From Methylobacterium sp. R2-1 (GTDB lineage Bacteria; Pseudomonadota; Alphaproteobacteria; Rhizobiales; Beijerinckiaceae): DNA of 64,000 nt. A program made the position numbers and the translations under genes. Shown here piece after piece: positions 28,528-37,883 of the stretch. The DNA lies in NCBI RefSeq assembly GCF_014191355.1, contig NZ_JACHWM010000018.1:62001-126000 (forward strand). Direction: 5' to 3'. The notes under the pieces are model-generated. The model made no database searches. It was not told the origin of the DNA and was given only the letters and a program-made list of their open reading frames with translations. Position 1 is the first letter of the stretch. Every line of letters starts with the position of its first letter.

Positions 28528-28865
28528 AACCACATCCTCCGATGAGCAACGTGACTACAAGGGACGCCGGACACCGTGTGGCCGGCGCCCATAGCGCGAG
28601 CCCATGCCAGGCCTCGCACGCGCGTAACGCAGAGGCGAGCTGTGAGTTCCCGGCCATGCGCAATTTTCTATTGGGTGGAGCTGCCTTGGCCGCGAACGAC
28701 GGCACTACGAAGGGCAGGAGTGGCCGGCGGCTGGAAGGCACGTTCATGAACATGACTGAATGCAGTTGGGCGCAGCGAAGGAGCTTTCCCTGCCAGATCT
28801 GTATTACGGCCCAATCGGCGTTAGGAAATTTCCGCCGCAGCCTATTTACGAGGAGTTGTAGGTGA
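28528..28865. other. No gene recognised
   Basis: Upstream region of the IbpA-like gene, likely to hold its heat-shock promoter. No gene-like frame was seen. Confidence 0.4.
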
Positions 28866-29129
28866 CTAGTGGAACAGATACGCCATCTCGGTGTGCCAGC
28901 GCTTCAGTTGCAGCTCGATCAATTTAAATAAGCTACCCCGGTTGCGGGCGTGGCGCGTCGGCAAGGCGAGTTCATGGAGCAGCGCATCCATCGCGGCCCG
29001 CCGCGCCCGGCTGCCTCGCAACTCGTCGAGTTTGGCGTCCAGGACCCGCTCGGCCTTGATGATAGTGCCGAGCTTATGGGAAAACGCTAGGGCCAGGATC
29101 GAGCGCACGTTGTCGTTAAGTGGGTCCAT
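28866..29129 (-). CDS. Hypothetical helical protein
   Basis: The 87-residue protein starts MDPLNDNVRSILALAFSHKL and continues TIIKAERVLDAKLDELRGSR. It is mostly helical and charged, with no signal or membrane segment. A longer frame upstream looks like noise. No family was recognised. Confidence 0.45.
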   Translation of the reverse strand: MDPLNDNVRSILALAFSHKLGTIIKAERVLDAKLDELRGSRARRAAMDALLHELALPTRHARNRGSLFKLIELQLKRWHTEMAYLFH

Positions 29130-29647
29130 GCAGGTAGTAGCGCCGCAGGCGCCTGGACGGATCCGGTTCCCGTGGCAAGCACCCCCCGCGCGGGGAGCAA
29201 GCAATTGTCGGTCCGCGCGGGTGGCATCAGTCGCCAGTAGGCCGGATGAATTTTCGCCTTCGGTCCGGAGCTCCTCACCCAAGCCATCGAGCGACAGCAG
29301 GGAGACAGGCTCTCCGCCCCACGTCAAGGCTCGCTCAGCGCGGCTCAATTGCCGCCGCCTCGTCCTGCTGATGAGGCACCCTTATGCGGATACCGGGGCC
29401 AGCCGGCATCGTCTCGACAAGGAATGCGCCCAGGCGCCGACCAAGCAGAGCCTCGCACAGGCGAGTTGTCGAGCTGCAGCGATCCGAAGAGTGCGTCGGC
29501 CATACCGCCTAACAGTCGCGGTCAAGCCGCCCGCCAAGATGGATGCGTCAGCCCCGCCACCAGCGGAGCATCCAAACGCTGCCCTCCGGCGTTTTCAAGG
29601 CAAGCCGCTCCGTGCGGCCGTGTTCGTGCGAGAGGGTGAACGAGAGC
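29130..29647. other. No gene recognised
   Basis: Frames are Arg/Ser/Pro-rich on both strands without start signals. Contains the upstream region of the secreted repeat protein. Confidence 0.4.
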
Positions 29648-30016
29648 ATGAGGAAGATCGCACTGGCGGCCCTGGCGGCCGCAATCGGAACCGGCGGGCT
29701 CCTTGGCGGCACCGCCGCCCAGGCAGGAGGATACGGCTACGATGCGCACGACACCGTGGTGACCCGTCGCACCGTAGTGGAGCGCCGAATCGTAGCCCCG
29801 CCGCGGGAGGTGGTGCGCGAGGTGGTCGTCGAGCGTCCGGTTGTTCGCTCCCGCCGGATCGTGCGCGAAGTCGTGGAGGAGCGGCCGGTCGTGTACCGGC
29901 CTCGGCCTGTCGTGCGTGAGGTGGTGGTGGAGCGTGACGGCTTCCACGGCCCACGTCGCTTCGGACCGCGACCAGTCGGCTACGGCTATGGACCGGCCTT
30001 CGACCCCTACGATTGA
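29648..30016 (+). CDS. Secreted Val/Arg/Glu repeat protein
   Basis: The 122-residue protein has a signal peptide (MRKIALAALAAAIGTGGLLG to AAQAGG). The mature part is made of repeats of the form VVREVVVERPVV (RTVVERRIV, VVREVVVERPVV, IVREVVEERPVV, VVREVVVERD), then a Gly/Tyr/Pro tail. It is probably periplasmic or envelope-associated. Function unknown. Confidence 0.7.
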   Translation: MRKIALAALAAAIGTGGLLGGTAAQAGGYGYDAHDTVVTRRTVVERRIVAPPREVVREVVVERPVVRSRRIVREVVEERPVVYRPRPVVREVVVERDGFHGPRRFGPRPVGYGYGPAFDPYD

Positions 30017-30423
30017 GTTGACGTGCGCCGGCCTCTCGCCCGAGGCCGGCGCCTCTCCCCAGACCCGCTCCTCAACCCTGAGGTGGCGTCGCGCCGCTGC
30101 CGCTTCAGATGGCCTAGCTGTCTGACATCGCATCAACCAGAGGCGACGGATGGAACCGGGCCTTAGATGGCCTCGCGGTTCAGGCGCACCGGCGTTAGCG
30201 TTTTGCTGCTCCGCCTCGCCTGCACACCCGAGACCCTTTCGGCAGGAGAGGCTGGCATTCCAAACCGCCTGACGTGCAACGGCCACGGGCAGCCGCTTCG
30301 GTCGCTTAGGCGTGCCGGGGGAGTTCCTTGGCATCCGAAAGGGCCTGCCCCCGCGCTCTGGCCTCACCCAATATCCCCCTGCTAGAACACGCCTTCGGTA
30401 GATAACTGAGGCAAGATCCCGAC
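30017..30423. other. No gene recognised
   Basis: A short plus-strand frame at 30167 lacks a ribosome site and is not supported. The region precedes the kinase gene and should hold its promoter. Confidence 0.4.
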
Positions 30424-31536
30424 GTGTCGCATTCCCGGCAGCCCCTCCAGTCTTCTCTCGAGGCCGCCGAACCCCTGCAGACGCTTCGCCGCGGTGGTCA
30501 GCTGTTCGAGACCGAGCGCCGCCTCAACGCTGTCCTGAACAATGCCTCGGTCTCCATCTTCCTGATGGATGACCGCCAGCATTGCATCTACATGAACCGC
30601 GCCGCCGAGCTCCTGACCGGCTACACCTTGGAGGAGGTGCTCGCTCGCGACTGCCCGTTGCACGACATCGTCCACCACACCTACCCTGACGGACGACCCT
30701 TCCCCCTGGCCGAGTGCGCCATCGACCGCGCCTTCCCACAGAACAATCAGGAGAAAGGCGAGGAGGTGTTCGTGCACAAGAACGGGCACTTTTATCCCGT
30801 GACCTTCACCGCCAGCCCGATCCGGGACGATGCCGCCAACATCATCGGCACCATCATCGAGGTGCGCGACATCACCGAGGAAAAGGCCGCGGCCGAGCGC
30901 CAGCGCCTGCTCGTTGACGAGCTCAACCACAGAGTGAAGAACACCTTCGCCACCATGCAGGCGATTGCCGCACAGAGCTTCCGCGGTACCGACCCGGCAG
31001 CCCTGGCCGTGTTCAACGCGCGCTTGGACGCGCTGTCGGGCGCCCACAACCTCCTCACAGAGGATCACTGGCAGAGCGCCAGCCTCCGCGGGGTGATCGA
31101 GCGCGCGCTTGCGCCGCATCTGATCGTTGCAGGCGACAGTAACCGTTTCCGGCTAAACGGCTGGGATGGACGCCTGCACCCGAAGGTGGCGGTGACGCTC
31201 GCGATGGCGCTGCACGAGTTGATGACGAACGCGACCAAGTACGGTGCACTCTCCGTGCCGGAGGGGCACGTCAGCGTGGACTGGACGCTGCAGTCGAACG
31301 AAGCCGGCGTGGAGCAGCTGGACCTGACCTGGCGGGAGCGAGGGGGGCCGTCAGTGACCCCACCCGCCCGCAAAGGCTTCGGCTCGCGCCTGATTGAGCG
31401 GCAACTGCCGATGGAGTTCGACGGCCGTGCGACGCTGGCCTACGAGCCTGAGGGTGTTGTCTGCCGGCTCCAAATCCCGCTGACCGCGTTAGGCTGGTAT
31501 GGGCAAGAGAAGATCGAGGGGCGACCGGCTCGATGA
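30424..31536 (+). CDS. PAS-domain HWE histidine kinase
   Basis: The 370-residue protein has no membrane segment and is a cytoplasmic sensor. Residues about 36-157 are a PAS domain (LNNASVSIFLMDDRQHCIYM, ending EVRDITEEK). The HWE core follows, with the phosphoacceptor in DELNHRVKNTFATMQAIAAQ, the N-box HELMTNATKYGAL and LTWRERGGP. HWE kinases dominate in Rhizobiales and commonly sense light, stress or redox through PAS. The start is GTG at 30424. Its stop overlaps the receiver gene start (ATGA), so the two form a pair. Confidence 0.92.
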   Translation: MSHSRQPLQSSLEAAEPLQTLRRGGQLFETERRLNAVLNNASVSIFLMDDRQHCIYMNRAAELLTGYTLEEVLARDCPLHDIVHHTYPDGRPFPLAECAIDRAFPQNNQEKGEEVFVHKNGHFYPVTFTASPIRDDAANIIGTIIEVRDITEEKAAAERQRLLVDELNHRVKNTFATMQAIAAQSFRGTDPAALAVFNARLDALSGAHNLLTEDHWQSASLRGVIERALAPHLIVAGDSNRFRLNGWDGRLHPKVAVTLAMALHELMTNATKYGALSVPEGHVSVDWTLQSNEAGVEQLDLTWRERGGPSVTPPARKGFGSRLIERQLPMEFDGRATLAYEPEGVVCRLQIPLTALGWYGQEKIEGRPAR

Positions 31537-32000
31537 GCGTGCTTGAGGGGCGGCGTGTGCTGCTCGTCGAGGACGAGAGCATGGTGGCGATGCTGGCCGA
31601 GGACATGCTGCTCGACCTCGGCTGCGACGTGGTGGTGGCCATGCGCCTCGACCAAGCGCTCGCGCAAGTGGAGGCCGGTGACTTTGACCTGGCGGTGCTC
31701 GACGTGAACATGGGCAGCACGCGCAGCTACCCGGTGGCGGACGCGCTGTTCGAGCGCTGCGTGCCGTTTCTGTTCGCGACCGGGTATGGCCTGGAAGGCG
31801 TGGAGCCGGACTACCGCGTGGTACCGGTGCTTCAGAAGCCCTACCAGCACGCGCAGATGCGACGCCTGCTGGAACACCTGCTCACCTGCGAGGATCTGCC
31901 TCGGAAGGGCGGGTCGAACGGCGGCGGGTTCAACTGCGGCTGCGTCGGTGGCCACGCGGACAAGGGCGGCGGTGGCTACCGAGCCGACGCGGCTCGCTGA
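31533..32000 (+). CDS. Response regulator receiver protein with Cys/Gly/His tail
   Basis: The 155-residue protein has one receiver domain: VLLVEDESMVAMLAEDMLLD, phosphorylation site in LAVLDVNMG (about Asp57), FLFATGYG and the KPYQ lysine. There is no output domain. It therefore acts as a phosphate sink or signals by protein contact, as single-domain receivers next to HWE kinases often do. The last 30 residues are odd, with FNCGCVGGHADKGGGGYRAD, a Gly-rich stretch with a CxC pair and a histidine that could bind a metal. Confidence 0.9.
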   Translation: MSVLEGRRVLLVEDESMVAMLAEDMLLDLGCDVVVAMRLDQALAQVEAGDFDLAVLDVNMGSTRSYPVADALFERCVPFLFATGYGLEGVEPDYRVVPVLQKPYQHAQMRRLLEHLLTCEDLPRKGGSNGGGFNCGCVGGHADKGGGGYRADAAR

Positions 32001-32111
32001 AGGGCGAGGGCTGCGCGAGGCTGCTGTTGGTTAGCCCCGGTCGGCAAACGAGGAGATTCTCGCGTTCGCTGGAACGCGCCGTTAGCCACGACGCCGTGAA
32101 AAGGGTCGGGA

Positions 32112-32533
32112 ATGACCCGGGTCGAAAGCGCCGGTGACACGCCGGGAGCTCTGATGCACAACGTGAAGCACAACCACGTGCTGCATACCCGCAACGTCAT
32201 CCTACACGTGGTCACCGACGACCTGCCGCGGATAGCCGGGGCCGAACGCGTCACGGTCAAGCCGCCCTCGGATGTGTTCACCTGAGTGAGCGTGCACTTC
32301 GGGTTCATGGAGTTGCCCGATCTGCCGCGCGCTCTGGCCCGAGCGGGCTTCGATGCGAATGCTCTGTCCTACTTCCTCACGCGGCGGGTCTTGGTCGCCT
32401 TGCCGGAGACCGGCATGCCTGTTTGGCCGGACCGGCTCTTATCGCGATGGCGAGAGCGGCGACGGACGCCTCGCGCTGCTTCCGCATTCCGGTGGACCGA
32501 GCCGTCGAGATCGGGGCTCGGATCGACATCTGA
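32112..32533 (+). pseudogene. kup: Kup potassium transporter, C-terminal remnant
   Basis: The sequence carries the cytoplasmic C-terminal part of Kup: TPGALMHNVKHNHVLHTRNV and DDLPRIAGAERV. A TGA at 32283 interrupts it in frame, then VSVHFGFMELPDLPRALARA and SYFLTRRVLVALPETGMPVW. Near 32440 the frame shifts to IAMARAATDASRCFRIPVDR and EIGARIDI, ending at 32533. The twelve membrane spans are missing. A stop, a frameshift and a truncation together show a decayed gene. Confidence 0.85.
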
Positions 32534-32817
32534 ACCCGATCCCCTTTGAGCGCATCGACGCGCTCTGACCGTGATACTTCGCTGTGGCCTGCTTGCCTGG
32601 CCAAAGCGGACGTTCAGACCCGCAGGACGAAGGGTCTGCAAAGGGTCAGGAGTTCGCGCACCGTTGTTTCTGGTGTGCGCCACAAGCGGGCTTTCGAACA
32701 GAGCTACGAGAATGGCCGCTTAGCCTTCGAAAGCTGCCATCAATGTGGAACAGCAGGTCCGGGCTGCCCTAACAACCGGCGCCGGTTCGAGCAGGCGTTC
32801 GAGCGGGCGTGGAGGGA

Positions 32818-33331
32818 TTCCAACCGGAGCGGGAATGCGCGCAGGCTGGAGGCCGGGTTCCCGCGGCGGATCACGCCGGCCGAGGCTGGCCGCGCGCATC
32901 CGCTCCTCGCGGGGCGGCCCGCTTGCTACGACGCGCCAGCCATCCACACGGACGAGGTCGACGCGCTGCCTCCCGGGGCCACCCTGCTCGCCGGGAACCG
33001 TCACATCGACGTGCAGGCCGCCGAGATCCACTTCGGCCGCGGCGTTTTCTGGGGTGTGCAGTACCATCCCGAGATCGGCCTCGACGAGGTAGCGGGCGCC
33101 CTGCGTCGGCAGGCCGACGGCTTGGTCGAGGCCGGCCTGGCCGCGGGCCACGATGACGTGGAGGCGTACGCGGGCCAAGTCGAGACCCTGCATCGGGAGC
33201 CGGGCCGGCGCGACCTCGCCTGGCAACTCGGGCTGGACGAGCAGGTCACCGACGAGCGGCTGAGGCGCGCCGAGATGCGCAACTTCATCGAGGCGCTCGG
33301 GCGAGAGGGCCTGCTGGCTGTGGGTAAGTAG
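32818..33331 (+). pseudogene. Class I glutamine amidotransferase, C-terminal remnant
   Basis: From about 32818 the frame reads ARRLEAGFPRRITPAEAGRA, CYDAPAIHTDEVDALPPGAT and VFWGVQYHPEIGLDEVAGAL, matching the distal half of GMP-synthase-like amidotransferases, including the catalytic His-x-Glu pair in HPE. The N-terminal half with the nucleophile cysteine is missing. The same frame runs upstream to 32546 but is unrelated sequence there. Confidence 0.75.
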
Positions 33332-33440
33332 CACAAGCGGTCCGCGGCGCGGAACGAGGGCGAAGCGGCGCCGTTGCCCGATGCCGCGGCAGCCCGTGCA
33401 GGTTCCGTGGGCATCCGTGCGACGTCCGTGCCGAGTTCCG

Positions 33441-34145
33441 ATGCAACTGCCCCGAGACGACTCCCACCGCCCGCAGGCCGAAGCCTTCCGCGCCTTCATT
33501 CGCGACGCAGGCTTTCCGTGCGTCGGCGCCAAGTCGGCCTTGTCGAAGGGCCAGATGCGGATCCTGGTCGCCCGCGACATCACCTCGGCCTGGGACGACA
33601 TGCGCATCTACCCGGCGCTGATGGCCTTCGCAGCGCGCTACCGCAGACGGCCGGACCTGTTCCAGAGCTTCGCGGTTCTGTTCGAGGGACCGGGCGACCT
33701 CGACGAGGCGGGCTTCGAGCGGCACCTCTGGGACCGGGTGCAGTCTCTAACCGACAAGGACGCCTAGCTCGGCCATCCCTGGGACGGGCGCGTCGCGAGT
33801 GACCCGGACAGCCCGCACTTCTCACTGAGCTTCGCCGGGGAGGCCTTCTTCGTAGCCGGCCTGCATCCGCGGGCAAGCCGACCGGCACGCCAGTTCTCGT
33901 CGCCGGCCCTGGTCTTCAACCTGCACGCCCAGTTCGAGCAGTTGCGAGAGGCGGGCCGCTACGAGAAGCTGCGCTCATCCATCCTGCAACGCGACGAGGC
34001 GCTGGCAGGCTCGGTCAACCCGATGCTGGCGCGGCACGGCGAGGTGTCCGAGGCGCGCCAGTACAGCGGCCGGGTGGTGGGCGAGGATTGGCGCTGCCCG
34101 TTCAGGCCACGTGGGGCAAACCCGAACGGCCCGACCGGACCCTGA
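33441..34145 (+). pseudogene. YqcI/YcgG family protein with premature amber stop
   Basis: One frame runs from the ATG at 33441 to 34145 with a single TAG at 33765-33767. Before the stop it reads FRDDS-type YcgG sequence (AFRAFIRDAGFPCVGAKSAL, DDMRIYPALMAFAARYR). After it the same frame continues LGHPWDGRVASDPDSPHFSL, ALVFNLHAQFEQLREAGRYE and GRVVGEDWRCPF. The full length of about 235 residues is normal for YqcI/YcgG proteins, which are heme-binding or oxidoreductase-like. A recent nonsense mutation or a base error explains it; nothing else is missing. Confidence 0.8.
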
Positions 34146-34180
34146 GGCGAGCGGGGCGACTCTCCCGGCTTGCTCAGACA

Positions 34181-34624
34181 TCAGCTTGACCTCTCGGCTG
34201 CGCGCGCGGCCTTTTCATGCGCCCTGGCTTCGGCCTCATCGGCAGCCGCGCGGGCATCATCCAGACGCTCGGCCCTGCCGCGGGTCTCGATGCGCCGCCG
34301 GAGCGTGTCGAGTTCCTCCTCGGTGAGGTTCTCTATGCCGGTGAAGCGGTTCTGCGCGGCGCTCGACCGGATGAGCTCGTCGAGCTTGGCCTGGATGGCC
34401 GCCGCGTCCCGGTTCTGCGAGTTCTGGATCAAGAACACCATCAGGAAGGTCACGATGGTCGTGCCCGTGTTGATGACGAGCTGCCAGGTCTTGGAGTAGC
34501 CGAAGAACGGCCCGCTGACCGCCCACCCGACGACGATGGCCGCCCCGAGCGCGAAGGCGACCGGGTGGCCGGCCCACTTGGCGACCTTGCCGGCGAATGC
34601 GGTGAAGGCGCGGGAGAAGGACAT
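34181..34624 (-). CDS. Low-affinity iron permease family protein
   Basis: The 147-residue protein has two membrane segments (PVAFALGAAIVVGWAVSGPF and WQLVINTGTTIVTFLMVFLI) followed by QNSQNRDAAAIQAKLDELI, the family signature. A charged C-terminal helix follows. Family membership is clear, but an iron transport role is unproven in bacteria. It lies 30 bases downstream of the ZntB-like gene on the same strand and may be co-transcribed. Confidence 0.88.
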   Translation of the reverse strand: MSFSRAFTAFAGKVAKWAGHPVAFALGAAIVVGWAVSGPFFGYSKTWQLVINTGTTIVTFLMVFLIQNSQNRDAAAIQAKLDELIRSSAAQNRFTGIENLTEEELDTLRRRIETRGRAERLDDARAAADEAEARAHEKAARAAERSS

Positions 34625-34654
34625 CGCGGAACTCCGCTCGGACGGCGCCGGTCA

Positions 34655-35662
34655 CTAGCCGCGGGGCGGCCGAATGCCGAGGGCGCGGATGATGCCGTAG
34701 GTCGCCGCCGCCGACACGAGGGACAGGCCAAGGACGAACAGGAACCCGCGCGGGTCCTCGGCGAAGGGCAGGCCCTTTACGTTCATGCCGAACAGTCCGG
34801 TGAGGAAGGTCGGCGGCAGGAACAGGGCTGAGAGGATGGACAGCACGTAGAGCTGGCGGTTGCTCTCCTCCGCCACCCGGGCGGCGACCTCCTCCTGCAG
34901 CAGCCGGGCACGCTCGGCGAGCGCGGTCACGTCCCGGTCAAGGGCATCCAGCCGCTGGGCCAGCCGTGCAGCGACCGCGACAGCCGGTCCCTGCAGGTGC
35001 TGGGCGGCATCGTTCTCCTCCAGCCGGTGGAAGACCGCGGCGAGCCCGAGGAGCTGCCGGTGCAGGCGCACGGCGCCGCGGCGGATCGGCCCCAGCCGCC
35101 GCCGGTCGTCGCGAACCCGCCCGTCGAGCACGCGGTCCTCGATCCCGTCGACCTCGTCCGACAGGCGTTGGCCCGTCGCCGCCATGGAGGCGACCACGAA
35201 GCCTACCATCGTCTCCAAGAGCAGGACCGGGGAAGGGATCTGCTGACCCTTCTCGGCGGTGGCGCGGGCGGCGTCCGGGCTCTCGGCCGGGCCCCTGCGG
35301 CCGCTCACCAGCGAGCGTGGTCCCATGACGAAGTGGAGGCGGCCAGAGGCGTCCGGCTTGGCTCCGGGCCGGGCCAGGTCGGCGACCACGCCGCCGACGT
35401 AGCCGCCCGCGACAGTGACGCGCTGGTGCTCGTCGGGGCGGAACACGGCCTCGGCGAGCGCCCGCGGCCCTACATGCCCGGCAGCGACGAGCGGACCGAG
35501 GTCCGCTGCCTTCAAGTCGAAATGAAGCCAGAGGAAGCCGACCCCGAAAGCGTCGAGGTCGGGGAGCACCTCGTCAGGTGCGAGGAGGCGGCCGCATCCC
35601 TTCTGATCGAAGGACATCGCCCAGAGCAAGCCGGGCGGCGTGGAATCTCGTGGGACGGCCAT
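34655..35662 (-). CDS. ZntB/CorA-type divalent cation transporter
   Basis: The 335-residue protein ends in two membrane helices (LYVLSILSALFLPPTFLTGL and FLFVLGLSLVSAAATYGIIR). The signature GMN lies between them, in FGMNVKGLPF, which follows the form typical of ZntB. The long N-terminal part is a cytoplasmic funnel domain with a helical stalk (QRLDALDRDVTALAERARLL). Substrate could be zinc or magnesium. Confidence 0.9.
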   Translation of the reverse strand: MAVPRDSTPPGLLWAMSFDQKGCGRLLAPDEVLPDLDAFGVGFLWLHFDLKAADLGPLVAAGHVGPRALAEAVFRPDEHQRVTVAGGYVGGVVADLARPGAKPDASGRLHFVMGPRSLVSGRRGPAESPDAARATAEKGQQIPSPVLLLETMVGFVVASMAATGQRLSDEVDGIEDRVLDGRVRDDRRRLGPIRRGAVRLHRQLLGLAAVFHRLEENDAAQHLQGPAVAVAARLAQRLDALDRDVTALAERARLLQEEVAARVAEESNRQLYVLSILSALFLPPTFLTGLFGMNVKGLPFAEDPRGFLFVLGLSLVSAAATYGIIRALGIRPPRG

Positions 35663-35965
35663 GGCGAGCTGGCCGAGCTCGGGCAGCTCAGTCCGTTGCC
35701 ACCGCTACGAGGGAGCAGGTGCCGGCGATGGCGAGGTTGTCGGCGACACCAAGGGCGAGGAGGATCATCGGAGACGTCCGCTTTCAGGGACCCTGTAACG
35801 ACCAGCGGCCACGGTTCGTTGCGAGAGCGGACGCATCGGCTGTGGACGCGGCGGCAACCAGCAAACGCCATGGACGGTCGGCGACCGGCCGGAGGAACGC
35901 CCCTGGCCTGCAAGGGTTGTTGCCCCCGGACCCGCCAGCTTTGCCGGGTCGCGTAAGGGGACGTC
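35663..35965. other. Divergent promoter region, no gene
   Basis: This is the space between the divergent ZntB-like and psd genes. No gene-like frame is supported. Confidence 0.4.
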
Positions 35966-36865
35966 ATGGCGGCCGATCCGAAGCCACTGAAGTTGTGGGA
36001 CCGCGACAAGGGCAAGGCGGTCGAGGAGTTCATGCCCGACCACCAGACCACCTACGAGACAAGGCCGCTGCGTGCCCCGGGACAGTGGCTACGCGCCACC
36101 CCGCTTTTCGATAAGCTATACGCGCTCTACCAGGACGCGCCCTGGACACGGCGCAGCATCGAGCCGTTCGTGCGCGAGTACAAGATCGACATGAGCGAGT
36201 TCGAGGAGCGCCGCTACCGCTCCTACGCGGACTGGTTCGTGCGCGAGTTCAAGCCGGACGCGCGTCGCTTTCCCGCCGACCCGGCGGTGATGGGCGCGCC
36301 TGCAGAGGCCCGCTACTTCGGCTGGGAGCGGTTCGGGCCCGACCAGCGCTTCCCCGTGAAGGGCCAGTCGCTCGCCGCCGAGGACATCCTTGGCAACGCC
36401 GAACGCGCCAAACCCTTCCTCGGCGGTCCGGTGCTGCTGATGCGGCTCTCGCCGGTCGACTACCACCATGTGCACTATCCGGACGCAGGCCGAACCGTGG
36501 ATCAACAACGGCTTGGGCGCAGCCTTTGGACGGTCACCTGGCCGGCCGTGCGGAGCATGCCTGACCTGTACATCCGCAACGAGCGACAGGTGAACATCCT
36601 GGAGACGGAGCACTTCGGGCGGCTCGGCTTCGTCGAGTTCGGAGCCCTCACGGTCGGCCGGATCGTGCAACGCCACTCGCTCGACCAGCCCTTCGCGCGC
36701 GGCGTGCAGAAGTCGGTGTTCAAGTTCGGCGGCTCTGCGGTCGCCATCTTCGGTGAGCCGGGTGCCTGGCGCCCTGCCGACGACATCCTGCGACATACGC
36801 CCGAGGGCATGGAGACCATCGTGCGGCTGGGCGAGCCGGTCGCAACGAGCCTCAGGGGCGCGTAG
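35966..36865 (+). CDS. psd: Phosphatidylserine decarboxylase
   Basis: The 299-residue inner-membrane enzyme makes phosphatidylethanolamine from phosphatidylserine. It belongs to the long form: SYADWFVREFKPDARRFPAD (the usual FFxRxLKPxxRP motif), FPVKGQSLAAEDIL, LSPVDYHHVHYPDAG (catalytic histidine) and VQKSVFKFGGSAVAIFG. In the last motif the self-cleavage that creates the pyruvoyl group occurs before the serine of GGS. It lacks an N-terminal membrane segment, as in related forms. It is probably a second psd copy, since the housekeeping copy normally pairs with pssA (inference). Confidence 0.92.
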   Translation: MAADPKPLKLWDRDKGKAVEEFMPDHQTTYETRPLRAPGQWLRATPLFDKLYALYQDAPWTRRSIEPFVREYKIDMSEFEERRYRSYADWFVREFKPDARRFPADPAVMGAPAEARYFGWERFGPDQRFPVKGQSLAAEDILGNAERAKPFLGGPVLLMRLSPVDYHHVHYPDAGRTVDQQRLGRSLWTVTWPAVRSMPDLYIRNERQVNILETEHFGRLGFVEFGALTVGRIVQRHSLDQPFARGVQKSVFKFGGSAVAIFGEPGAWRPADDILRHTPEGMETIVRLGEPVATSLRGA

Positions 36866-36945
36866 GCCAGCCACGAGGCCCGGCACGGAACCTGGCGGGG
36901 CGGTCGCCGATTGCTGCATCCCGTTTGCTTTGGACGTGGTTGCGT

Positions 36946-37875
36946 ATGTCCCTGTCGAAGAAGGTGAAGGCAGGTCTCGACGAGACCCGCATCCTGATCC
37001 TCGGCTCGCAGATCCTATTGGGCTTCCAGTTCCAGGGTGCCTTCCGGCCGGCCTTCGAGCATCTGCCCTTTCATGACCGCGTCGTTTGGATCGGCGCCCT
37101 GGGCCTCATCACTCTCACCATCGCGCTCCTCATCACCCCTTCGGTGCAGCACCGGATGGTCGAGGGCGGACGAGACACCAAGCGCCTGCTGGGCGTCATC
37201 GGGCGCTATGCAGGCCTATCCCTGGCGCCCTTCGCTCTGGCGCTCGGCGCCGACCTGTTCCTGGCCGCGGAGCCGGTGCTCGGGCTTGGCCCTGCCGCCG
37301 CCATCGGACTTGCGACCTGCGGGCTCGCCCTCCTGTTCTGGTACGGTCTGGAGGCGCTCAAGGCACGCGCCAATGGGGACAAGGAGCGGACCATGACCAG
37401 CCGGGAGCCGGAGTACGAGCACACCACACTGGAGACGAAGATCGAGCAGATGCTCACCGAGGCGCGCGTGGTCCTGCCGGGCGCCCAAGCGCTGCTCGGC
37501 TTCCAGCTCGTCATCACGTTCTCGGAGGCGTTCGAGAAGCTGCCCTTCGCCACGAAGGTCGTGCACTTGGTGGCGCTGGGCCTCCTGGCCCTGACGGTGG
37601 TCTGGCTTATGGCGCCGGCCGCCTTCCACCGCATCGTCTACGCCGGCGAGGACACGCCCGAGTTCCACGCGCTGGGCAGCCGATTCCTGCTCGCCGCCAG
37701 CGTGACGCTGGCGCTCGGCATCTCGGCCGACCTCGGCGTCGTGGTCGCGAAGACCGTCGCATCGGACATCGCAGGGGTCTTGGCTGCCGTGGTGTCGCTG
37801 GCGCTGCTCGTTGGCCTATGGCACGTGCACCCACTCATCCTACGGGCGCGCCGGGACGCGGCTCCCTTTCCCTGA
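36946..37875 (+). CDS. DUF6328-type membrane protein, tandem duplicate
   Basis: The 309-residue protein contains two copies of one membrane module. Copy one reads LDETRILILGSQILLGFQFQ and FRPAFEHLPFHDRVVWIGAL. Copy two reads LTEARVVLPGAQALLGFQLV and FSEAFEKLPFATKVVHLVAL. Each copy has four hydrophobic segments. Single-copy relatives (DUF6328) are about 150 residues, so this is a duplication and fusion. Start ATG at 36946. The function is unknown. It follows psd by 80 bases on the same strand. Confidence 0.82.
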   Translation: MSLSKKVKAGLDETRILILGSQILLGFQFQGAFRPAFEHLPFHDRVVWIGALGLITLTIALLITPSVQHRMVEGGRDTKRLLGVIGRYAGLSLAPFALALGADLFLAAEPVLGLGPAAAIGLATCGLALLFWYGLEALKARANGDKERTMTSREPEYEHTTLETKIEQMLTEARVVLPGAQALLGFQLVITFSEAFEKLPFATKVVHLVALGLLALTVVWLMAPAAFHRIVYAGEDTPEFHALGSRFLLAASVTLALGISADLGVVVAKTVASDIAGVLAAVVSLALLVGLWHVHPLILRARRDAAPFP

Positions 37876-37883
37876 CCGCACCT

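Noticed and set aside
29750..29940. Repeated VVREVVVERPVV units as a DNA repeat or CRISPR-like array
   Set aside because: The repetition is in a protein coding frame with a signal peptide; unit lengths and spacing do not fit CRISPR.
29522..30367. A 281-codon minus-strand frame opposite the secreted repeat protein
   Set aside because: The Arg/His-rich repeats are simply the complement of the Val/Arg/Glu repeats.
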